Shown in pieces: positions 1 through 5,688 of a stretch of DNA of 11,467 nt. The number at the start of each line of letters is the position of its first letter. Position 1 is the first letter of the stretch. Source of the DNA: an uncultured Sphingomonadaceae bacterium. Lineage in GTDB: Bacteria > Pseudomonadota > Alphaproteobacteria > Sphingomonadales > Sphingomonadaceae. The stretch is from contig CAMLKX010000040.1 in assembly GCA_946480515.1 (NCBI GenBank), positions 1 through 11,467 on the forward strand. The letters are read 5' to 3'. The translations under genes and the position numbers were made by a program. The notes beneath the pieces were generated by a model. It made no database searches, was not told the DNA's origin, and worked only from the letters and a program-made list of their open reading frames with translations.

Positions 1-51
1 GGACCGGACGAGCTGATCCACCGGAACGATCTGGTGATGGTAGGACGATAA
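1..51 (+). CDS. proB: Glutamate 5-kinase, C-terminal end (partial)
   Basis: Only the last 16 codons and the TAA stop are inside the window; the frame is open from base 1. The visible residues GPDELIHRNDLVMVGR match the end of the PUA domain of glutamate 5-kinase, where a V/L-I-H-R-(N/D)-(D/N)-L/M motif is usual (E. coli ProB ends with a similar IHRDD segment). ProB phosphorylates glutamate in the first step of proline synthesis. The stop is one base before the ATG of proA, the enzyme for the next step, so the two are almost certainly co-transcribed and probably translationally coupled. The call rests on the short motif plus this neighbour. Confidence 0.8.
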   Translation, partial: GPDELIHRNDLVMVGR

Positions 52-52
52 G

Positions 53-1321
53 ATGGCGACCACCCTGACCCGCGAAGCGCCCGCGCAACTCGAAGAGACG
101 ATGCTCGCGATGGGCCGGCGCGCCCGCGCGGCGGCGGCCGTGTTGCGCGACTCGTCTGCCGAAAGCCGCACCAAGGCGATTCAGGCGGTCGCCCGTCAGC
201 TGCGCGCGCATGAGCGGAAGGTGCTGGCCGCCAATGCCAGGGATGTTGCGGTCGCGACCAAGTCGGTGGACCGGCTGCGTCTCGACGAGCAGCGGCTGGA
301 GGCAATCGCCGCGGGGCTTGAGGAAGTGGCGCTGCTGCCCGACCCGCTCGGCCAGACCGACCAGCATTGGACCCGCCCCAACGGCCTGGACTTCAGCCGA
401 GTACGGACTCCGATCGGGGTTATCGGCATGATCTTCGAGAGTCGTCCCAACGTCGCGGCGGACGCGGCTGCCATCTGCCTGCGGTCCGGCAACGCGCTCA
501 TCCTTCGTGGCGGGTCGGACTCGCTCAACAGCTGCCTGGCGATCCAGGAGGCGATCAAGGCCGGGTTGGCAGAGGCAGGGCTGCCCGAGGACTGCGTGCA
601 GATGATCGCCACAGCCGACCGGGAGGCAGTCGGGCTGCTGCTCGGTGGATTGGGCGGAACGGTCGACCTCATCATTCCGCGCGGCGGCAAGCCGCTAGTC
701 GAGCGGGTCGAAAAGGATGCGCGGGTGGCGGTCCTCGGTCATCTCGAGGGCCTGTGCCACACCTATGTCCACGCCTCGGCTGACCCGGAGATGGCCCGCG
801 AGGTGGTCGTCAACGCCAAGATGCGCCGGACCTCGGTCTGTGGCGCAACTGAGACGCTGCTGGTCGACAGCGCCGCCGGCGATCAGTTGCCGGCGATTGC
901 CGAGGCGTTGCGGGAGCGCGGGTGCGAGCTTCGCGGCGATGGCCGGGCGCAGGCGCTGGTCCCCGGCATGAAGCCCGCGACCGAGCAGGATTGGCGCACG
1001 GAGTATCTGGAGCCGATTATTGCCGTTCGGATCGTCGACGGGGTCGATGAAGCCATTGCGCATATCGCCACCTACGGATCGGGCCATACCGATGCGATCA
1101 TCGCCGCCGATGCCGACGCAGCGCAGCGCTTTCTCGACCGGGTCGACAGCGCGATCGTGCTGTGGAATGCCTCTACCCAATTCGCTGACGGCGGCGAGTT
1201 CGGATTCGGCGCGGAAATCGGCATCGCAACGGGGAAGATGCATGCCCGCGGCCCGGTTGGCCCGGCACAGCTCACCAGCTTCAAATATGTGGTTCGAGGC
1301 ACCGGCCAGACCCGCCCCTAA
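53..1321 (+). CDS. proA: Gamma-glutamyl phosphate reductase (proline synthesis)
   Basis: The 422-residue product is close to the usual ProA length of about 417. ProA reduces gamma-glutamyl phosphate with NADPH to glutamate-5-semialdehyde in the cytoplasm, the second step of proline synthesis. It has the aldehyde-dehydrogenase-like fold features of the family: the nucleotide-binding segment PIGVIGMIFESRPNV at about residues 120-134, SGNALILRGG at about 145-154, the catalytic cysteine C263 in RRTSVCGATETLL, and the C-terminal block EFGFGAEIGIATGKMHARGP that is typical of ProA. The ATG lies one base after the proB stop, so this start is set by the operon layout; it probably relies on coupled translation because no strong Shine-Dalgarno sequence precedes it. 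Nothing in it looks damaged. A possible hairpin follows the stop at 1323-1344. Confidence 0.97.
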   Translation: MATTLTREAPAQLEETMLAMGRRARAAAAVLRDSSAESRTKAIQAVARQLRAHERKVLAANARDVAVATKSVDRLRLDEQRLEAIAAGLEEVALLPDPLGQTDQHWTRPNGLDFSRVRTPIGVIGMIFESRPNVAADAAAICLRSGNALILRGGSDSLNSCLAIQEAIKAGLAEAGLPEDCVQMIATADREAVGLLLGGLGGTVDLIIPRGGKPLVERVEKDARVAVLGHLEGLCHTYVHASADPEMAREVVVNAKMRRTSVCGATETLLVDSAAGDQLPAIAEALRERGCELRGDGRAQALVPGMKPATEQDWRTEYLEPIIAVRIVDGVDEAIAHIATYGSGHTDAIIAADADAAQRFLDRVDSAIVLWNASTQFADGGEFGFGAEIGIATGKMHARGPVGPAQLTSFKYVVRGTGQTRP

Positions 1322-1322
1322 G

Positions 1323-1344
1323 CGGGCGCGAAGTCGTTCGCCCG
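1323..1344 (+). terminator. Possible proBA transcript-end hairpin
   Basis: Just past the proA stop, GCGAA (1328-1332) and TTCGC (1337-1341) pair around a GTCG tetraloop; two more G-C pairs form outside if C1327 is bulged. An alternative is a 6-bp outer stem CGGGCG/CGCCCG. No clean T-run follows, so an intrinsic terminator is only possible. The position between proA and the threonine leader fits. Confidence 0.35.
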
Positions 1345-1345
1345 G

Positions 1346-1374
1346 TTGACGATTTGCGCATTTTCCCGCATTGG
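1346..1374 (+). promoter_or_regulatory. Candidate promoter for the threonine leader transcript
   Basis: TTGACG at 1346-1351 matches a sigma-70-type -35 box. With a 17-base spacer the -10 position reads CATTGG (1369-1374), which is poor, though -10 boxes in alphaproteobacteria are often degenerate. The site sits directly after the proA hairpin and before the leader peptide. The start of transcription would fall near 1380. Only the -35 half is convincing. Confidence 0.3.
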
Positions 1375-1383
1375 GTGGAGGTC

Positions 1384-1400
1384 GCGCCACGCGGTGGCGC
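1384..1400 (+). other. Perfect 7-bp inverted repeat in the leader 5' region
   Basis: GCGCCAC (1384-1390) and GTGGCGC (1394-1400) are exact reverse complements separated by GCG. In RNA this makes a compact GC-rich hairpin at or near the 5' end of the putative leader transcript, upstream of the leader peptide start. It has no T-run and is not a terminator. It could protect the 5' end, or be a chance repeat in GC-rich DNA. Confidence 0.4.
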
Positions 1401-1420
1401 AAGAACACACGGGTATCGGG

Positions 1421-1540
1421 ATGGTCACGGTCGAACGACTGATGGGTGAGCGCGCTGCTGCTTCAGGCGGTCCGCTGACCCGTGCCACGACCATTATGAC
1501 CATTACGATTACCACGCGAACGCGGGGCGGATTGGACTGA
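1421..1540 (+). CDS. thrL: Threonine-operon leader peptide (attenuator)
   Basis: This short frame ends in a run of aspartate-family codons: at 1487-1522 the peptide reads TTIMTITITTRT, that is seven Thr, three Ile, one Met and one Arg in twelve codons, followed by RGGLD and TGA. The E. coli thr leader peptide likewise carries a dense Thr/Ile run, and an intrinsic terminator with a T6 tail follows 27 bases after the stop, ahead of the threonine genes. The peptide would not work as a protein; translation through the run senses charged tRNA-Thr and tRNA-Ile. The start is uncertain. ATG 1421 (39 residues) has a weak GGG seven bases upstream and is chosen; ATG 1442 (32 residues), ATG 1496 (14 residues) and GTG 1394 are alternatives. 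The run at the 3' end does not depend on this choice. Confidence 0.75.
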   Translation: MVTVERLMGERAAASGGPLTRATTIMTITITTRTRGGLD

Positions 1541-1578
1541 ACTCAGCCAGGAACCAAGGTTCACCGACCCGCTCCCCG
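1523..1578 (+). promoter_or_regulatory. Possible antiterminator pairing and leader-stop hairpin
   Basis: CGGGG at 1523-1527, just after the last Thr codon of the leader, is complementary to CCCCG at 1574-1578. The latter lies inside the 5' arm of the terminator, so the two structures exclude each other. Between them a hairpin can form over the leader stop: 1532-1535 with 1547-1550 and 1537-1539 with 1544-1546, A1536 bulged and a four-base loop. A ribosome held on the early Thr codons (1487-1507) leaves 1523-1527 free; a ribosome reaching the stop at 1538 covers it and allows the terminator. This was folded by hand, and the 5-bp antiterminator core is short. Confidence 0.4.
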
Positions 1579-1600
1579 ACCCTCGGAGGGCGGGTTTTTT
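1568..1600 (+). terminator. Intrinsic terminator of the threonine attenuator
   Basis: CCCGCTC (1568-1574) pairs with GGGCGGG (1588-1594), with one G-U pair. After one C-A mismatch, CCGA (1576-1579) pairs with TCGG (1583-1586) around a CCC loop. Six T's (1595-1600) follow directly. This is a strong Rho-independent terminator placed after a Thr-rich leader peptide and 44 bases before the first structural gene, so it most likely regulates the operon rather than ending proBA. Confidence 0.88.
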
Positions 1601-1644
1601 ACTGACTTGCGCTACAAGACGCCGACACAAGGAACGGATTGATC

Positions 1645-3393
1645 ATGGCAAACTCCACCGACGCCGCGGACCTGGGCCGAAAACTCTGCGTCCTCAAGTT
1701 CGGCAGCTCCGTGCTCGAACGGGAGGACGATTATCGCACGGTGGCGCAGGAGATTTACCGTCACATTCGCGAAGGTGAGAAGATCGTCGCGGCCGTGTCC
1801 GCGCTGGCCGGAGAGACCGATTCCCTGCTCGGACAGGCCGATCGCGTCGGCGGCTCGGCTGAACCGACCTTCGTTGCCCGCCTCGTGCGCATTGGCGAGC
1901 TTCGTTCGGCGGCGCTGCTCGGACTTGCGCTGTGCCGCATGGGCGTGCGTACCTCGGTGCTTGACCCGCACGAAATGGGTCTGACCGCGGAGGGGGAGCC
2001 GCTGGATTCCAACCTGACTGGCCTCGATGCCGCGACCATGAACCGCACATTCTCGGATCATGACGTGATCGTCGTCCCTGGCTTCATCGCTTCCCATGAA
2101 GCGCACGGAACGGTCACCCTCGGCCGCGGGGGATCAGACCTCAGCGCCGTTTTCTTCGCCGCTCGGCTTGGGTCCAAGCGCGTTCGCCTGCTCAAGGATG
2201 TCGATGGAGTCTATGCCGACGACCCCGCGGTGCATCCAGACGCCGAGCGCTACGGCTTCATGGATTATGACACTGCCCAGTCCTTCAGCCACGGCCTGAT
2301 CCAGCCCAAGGCGATCGAGGCGGCCCGGGCGGAGGGCATCACGATCGAAATCGCCGCCATCGGTCACCACGAAGCGACACTGATCGGGCCCTACAAGCCG
2401 CACAAGGATGTGCCGCTCGAATTTCCCAAGCTCAAGGTCGCGCTGCTCGGCTGCGGCTCAGTCGGGGAAGGTGTGCTGTCCTATCTCAACCAGCGGCCAG
2501 ATCTGTTTGAAGTCGGAGCGGTGCTTGTGCGCAACCCCGATCGGACGGATCGCGAGGTATCGGCGCGCTACACCGCCAGCCTCGACGAGGCGCTGGCCGG
2601 CGACCCGGATCTGGTGGTCGAGCTGCTCGGCGGCGCCGATGGGCCCGCCGAGATCATGCGGAACGCGCTTCGCACCGGCAGTCATGTCGTCACCGCCAAC
2701 AAGGCCGCGCTCGGCGCTCATTTCGAGGCGCTGACTGGTGCCGCGCGGACAGCAGGCGTGACGCTCGCCTACTCCGCGGCCGTCGGTGGAGGAGCGCCGG
2801 TGCTCGAAACGGTGCGCCGGGTTGCAGCGGAAAGCGGCGTGCAGTCGGTGGAAGGCGTCACCAACGGCACCGTCAACTACATGCTTGGCCGGCTCGCCGA
2901 AGGCTGGAGCTTCGATGAGGCGCTGGCCAAGGCGCAGGAGCTTGGTTTTGCCGAGGCCGATCCGAGTGCGGACGTGGATGGCGACGATTCCGCCCAGAAG
3001 CTGTCGATCATCGCCCGGCTCGCGTTCAATCAGCCGGTGCGCTGGACGGACTTCCACCGCGATAGCCTGCGCGGGATCGACGCGGAATCCGTCGCGCGCG
3101 CCGCTGCCGAAGGCAAGGTGGTCAAGCAGGTCGCCCGCTGCCGGCTGCTTCCCGACGGCAGCGTGACCGGCTCCGTGCGGATCGAGTTCCTGCCCGCCGA
3201 CGACCATCTCGCCGGCGCTCGCGATGAGCAAAACCGCTTCCTGATCGTCGATTCCGCTGGCAAGGAGCATCGGGTGTACGGCAAGGGCGCCGGACGCTGG
3301 CCGACCGCCGCTGCGGTGTTCGCCGACATCATGGACCTGCAGCGCGCGCTCGCCCGGGAGCCCAGGCAAGCGCAGCTGCGAATGACCGCCTGA
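1645..3393 (+). CDS. thrA: Fused aspartokinase-homoserine dehydrogenase lacking ACT domains
   Basis: The product has about 582 residues in two catalytic parts. The N-terminal amino-acid kinase (about 15-248) shows KFGSSV (18-23), GRGGSD (161-166), and DVDGVYADDP (185-194), as in aspartokinases. The C-terminal homoserine dehydrogenase (about 263-565) shows the NAD(P) loop GCGSVGEG, VTANKAALG (349-357), SAAVGGGAPVLE, GVTNGTVNYML, GFAEADPSADVDGDDSAQKL with the catalytic-region lysine near 452, and GKGAGRWPTA. Together these would give aspartyl phosphate and reduce aspartate semialdehyde to homoserine. E. coli ThrA has about 820 residues because an ACT regulatory region of roughly 200 residues joins the domains; here the linker is about 15 residues and no ACT segment is visible at either end. 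The kinase P-loop is one residue shorter than the usual KFGG(T/S)S. ATG 1645 is preferred over TTG 1639; AAGGA lies at 1629-1633. The dehydrogenase looks intact; kinase activity is less certain. Confidence 0.9.
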   Translation: MANSTDAADLGRKLCVLKFGSSVLEREDDYRTVAQEIYRHIREGEKIVAAVSALAGETDSLLGQADRVGGSAEPTFVARLVRIGELRSAALLGLALCRMGVRTSVLDPHEMGLTAEGEPLDSNLTGLDAATMNRTFSDHDVIVVPGFIASHEAHGTVTLGRGGSDLSAVFFAARLGSKRVRLLKDVDGVYADDPAVHPDAERYGFMDYDTAQSFSHGLIQPKAIEAARAEGITIEIAAIGHHEATLIGPYKPHKDVPLEFPKLKVALLGCGSVGEGVLSYLNQRPDLFEVGAVLVRNPDRTDREVSARYTASLDEALAGDPDLVVELLGGADGPAEIMRNALRTGSHVVTANKAALGAHFEALTGAARTAGVTLAYSAAVGGGAPVLETVRRVAAESGVQSVEGVTNGTVNYMLGRLAEGWSFDEALAKAQELGFAEADPSADVDGDDSAQKLSIIARLAFNQPVRWTDFHRDSLRGIDAESVARAAAEGKVVKQVARCRLLPDGSVTGSVRIEFLPADDHLAGARDEQNRFLIVDSAGKEHRVYGKGAGRWPTAAAVFADIMDLQRALAREPRQAQLRMTA

Positions 3394-3404
3394 GGGGGGC
3401 GAAC

Positions 3405-4364
3405 ATGTTCGACAAGGTGACGGCCAGCGCGCCGGCTAGCATCGGCAATGTCGGGGTCGGGTTCGACGTGCTCGGGCAGGCGTTCGATGCCGCGCGGGAC
3501 TATGTCACTGCTGTCCGCGAGAGCGAACCTGGCGTTCGCCTCGGCACGGTGTCGGGACTGGTAACCTCGCTGCCCGACACGCCGCAGACCAATACGGCGC
3601 TGGCCGCGGCCAAGGCGTTGCTGGACGATGTCGGCGCGGGCTTCGGAGTTCGCCTGTCGATCGACAAGGGCGTTCCGGTCAGCGCCGGAATGGGCGGCTC
3701 TGCCTCGTCGGCGGTCGCAGCCGTCGTGGCCGTGAACGCCCTGCTGCCGGAGCCGCTGCCGCTGGCCAAGCTGCTCCCCTATGGACTCGAGGGGGAGCGC
3801 GTGTCGTCCGATCCGCCGCCGTGGGACAATGTCATCGCCGCGCTGTTCGGCGGACTGGTGATGGTCGCCAATGAAGAGCGGTTCGATGTGCATCCCCTGC
3901 CCTCACCGCGCGGTGTGACCACGATCCTGTTCCACCCCGACGCGAAGATCGAGACCGCTGCCGCCCGCGCGCTGCTGAAGCCGGAAGTGTCGATGAAGAC
4001 CACGGTCGAGCATTCGCGGCGGCTGGCGGCGTTCATCGCCGGCTGCACGACCGGGAACATCGCCCTGATCCGCAGCGGGTTCGAAGACATATTGGTCGAG
4101 CCGCAGCGGGCGCCGCTGCTGCCGGCACTGCCGGCGGTGAAGGCGGCGGCTATGGGCGCGGGAGCGCTGGGCTGTTCCTTCTCCGGCTCCGGCCCGTCAG
4201 TGTTCGCCTGGGCGATCGATGCTGATGCGGACCGGGTCGAGGCGGCGATGGCGGCGGCCTTCCTCAGCGAGGGGCTTGGCGCCCGCGCCTATCGCGGAGC
4301 GGTCGATTCCGCCGGAGCGCGGATCGAATCTCCAGTCGGCGAGCAGATGCAAAAGGCGTCATGA
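3405..4364 (+). CDS. thrB: Homoserine kinase, GHMP family
   Basis: The 319-residue product matches the usual length of GHMP-type homoserine kinase, which phosphorylates homoserine to O-phosphohomoserine with ATP. Visible family features are ASAPASIGNVGVGFDVLG at 7-24, the ATP-binding glycine/serine loop PVSAGMGGSASSAVAAV at 91-107, and the C-terminal GHMP motif GALGCSFSGSGPSVFAWA at 253-270. The ATG lies 11 bases after the thrA stop, with GAGGGGGG at 3392-3399 as Shine-Dalgarno sequence. The 3' end overlaps thrC by four bases (ATGA), which implies translational coupling. Many alphaproteobacteria instead use a homoserine kinase of the aminoglycoside-phosphotransferase type, so the GHMP form fits the E. 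coli-like thrABC layout and could mean the operon was acquired. Identification as a GHMP kinase is secure; the substrate follows from motifs plus its place between thrA and thrC. Confidence 0.95.
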   Translation: MFDKVTASAPASIGNVGVGFDVLGQAFDAARDYVTAVRESEPGVRLGTVSGLVTSLPDTPQTNTALAAAKALLDDVGAGFGVRLSIDKGVPVSAGMGGSASSAVAAVVAVNALLPEPLPLAKLLPYGLEGERVSSDPPPWDNVIAALFGGLVMVANEERFDVHPLPSPRGVTTILFHPDAKIETAAARALLKPEVSMKTTVEHSRRLAAFIAGCTTGNIALIRSGFEDILVEPQRAPLLPALPAVKAAAMGAGALGCSFSGSGPSVFAWAIDADADRVEAAMAAAFLSEGLGARAYRGAVDSAGARIESPVGEQMQKAS

Positions 4365-5659
4365 AGTTTGTTTCGACACGCGGCGGCGGTGAGGCCGTCA
4401 CCATCTCGACCGCGATTCGCAACGGCGCCGCGCCCGATGGTGGACTCTATGTTCCGGTCGAACGGGTGAGCGCGGATTTCACGTCCGCCGACACTGCCCT
4501 GCCCGCCCTTGGCGAAACGCTGATCGCGCCCTTCTTCGCGGGTGATGCCCTGGCCCCGCAGCTCGGCGCGATCTGCAACGAAGCGTTCAACTTCCCGGCC
4601 CCGGTGGTCACGCCGGATCCGGCCAAGCCTGGTCTTCGCCTGCTGGAGCTGTTCCACGGCCCGACCGGCGCATTCAAGGATTTCGGGGCGCGATTCCTGA
4701 TGGCCTGCTTCGAGCGGATTGGCGATCCCGCGCAGCCGCTAACGGTGCTAGCCGCGACCTCTGGCGACACCGGCGGTGCGGTCGGCTGCGCCGCGGAAGG
4801 GCGGCAGGCGGTCCGCTCGGTCATTCTCTTCCCCAAGGGCCGGGTCTCGCCATTCCAGCGGCTGCAACTGTGCTGCTGGAACGACCCGGCGATCAGCCTG
4901 GAGGTCGACGGCGATTTCGACGCCTGCCAGCGCATCGCCAAGGCCGCGTTCGCCGATCCGGCGCTGAGCGCCCGCCACCGGCTGACGTCGGCCAATTCGA
5001 TCAACATCGCCCGGCTGCTGCCCCAGGCGGTCTACTGGACGGCGGCGGCCCTGCAGCTGAAAGCGGAGACCGGCACCGAGCCGGGCCTGATCATCCCGAC
5101 CGGCAACATGGGCCATGTGTTCGCGGCGCTGCTGGCGCGGTCGCTGGGTGCGCCGATCGGCCCGGTGGTTGCGGTGACCAACGCCAACCGCACGCTGTAT
5201 GAGTGGCAGCAGAGCGGGCGCTATGAAGCGCGTCCGTCGATCGCCACCATCGCCAACGCGATGGACGTCGGCAACCCGAGCAATTTTGAGCGGCTGGCGA
5301 GCCTGCCGGATGGCAGCCGCGCCATCCGGGTCGAGCTGGTCGACGACGACACGATTCGCGCCAGGATCACGAGTGAATATCGCGCGAGCGGCTATGTGTG
5401 GGACCCGCATGGCGCCACTGCGGCGGAGGCCTATGCCCGTCTGTCCGACGCCGAGCGTGCGAAGCGGAGCTGGATCGCGGGCGGAACCGCTCATCCCTAC
5501 AAATTCGCCGAGGTGGTTGAGCCGCTGATCGGCCGAACGATCGAGCCGCCGCCGGCACTTGCAGCGCTGCTCGGGCGTGAGGCCCACGCAATTGCGGTCG
5601 CTCCGACGCTGGAGGCGGTCGCCGCTATCCTCGACCGCGAAGCTGCCGAGGCCGCCTGA
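4361..5659 (+). CDS. thrC: Threonine synthase
   Basis: The 432-residue product compares with 428 for E. coli ThrC and belongs to the same long, PLP-dependent fold-type II group. It converts O-phosphohomoserine to threonine and phosphate. The N-terminus MKFVSTRGGGEAV and DGGLYVP are typical. The PLP lysine is K106 in ELFHGPTGAFKDFGARF; ATSGDTGGAVG (about 132-142) and PTGNMGH (about 246-252, cofactor phosphate binding) follow. It starts inside the thrB stop (ATGA overlap) and ends the threonine operon. The converging adhesin gene begins 29 bases later. That gap holds only a weak 4-bp hairpin (CGGC/GCCG, 5671-5683) without a T-run, so no convincing terminator was found. The sequence looks complete and undamaged. 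Confidence 0.97.
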   Translation: MKFVSTRGGGEAVTISTAIRNGAAPDGGLYVPVERVSADFTSADTALPALGETLIAPFFAGDALAPQLGAICNEAFNFPAPVVTPDPAKPGLRLLELFHGPTGAFKDFGARFLMACFERIGDPAQPLTVLAATSGDTGGAVGCAAEGRQAVRSVILFPKGRVSPFQRLQLCCWNDPAISLEVDGDFDACQRIAKAAFADPALSARHRLTSANSINIARLLPQAVYWTAAALQLKAETGTEPGLIIPTGNMGHVFAALLARSLGAPIGPVVAVTNANRTLYEWQQSGRYEARPSIATIANAMDVGNPSNFERLASLPDGSRAIRVELVDDDTIRARITSEYRASGYVWDPHGATAAEAYARLSDAERAKRSWIAGGTAHPYKFAEVVEPLIGRTIEPPPALAALLGREAHAIAVAPTLEAVAAILDREAAEAA

Positions 5660-5688
5660 CCTCTCCAGCGCGGCCGAACGCCGTCAGC

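Noticed and set aside
1318..1515. Minus-strand frame of 65 codons with a repetitive Val/Ile/Met start
   Set aside because: The repetitive start is just the reverse complement of the Thr/Ile codons of the leader peptide; no ribosome site or homology supports it.
1639..1644. TTG start for thrA two codons upstream
   Set aside because: AAGGA is five bases before this TTG and eleven before ATG 1645, so it cannot be excluded, but ATG is the commoner start and the extra two residues add nothing recognisable.
2458..3369. Long open frame (303 residues) on the minus strand across thrA
   Set aside because: It lies fully opposite well-supported catalytic motifs of homoserine dehydrogenase, its translation is rich in Arg, His and Gly without any family motif, and such antisense frames are common in high-GC DNA. 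The same holds for minus-strand frames at 3030-3893, 4748-5587 and 695-1408.
5660..5688. Bidirectional terminator between thrC and the adhesin gene
   Set aside because: Only a 4-bp CGGC/GCCG stem with a five-base loop and no T- or A-run is present, which is too weak to call.
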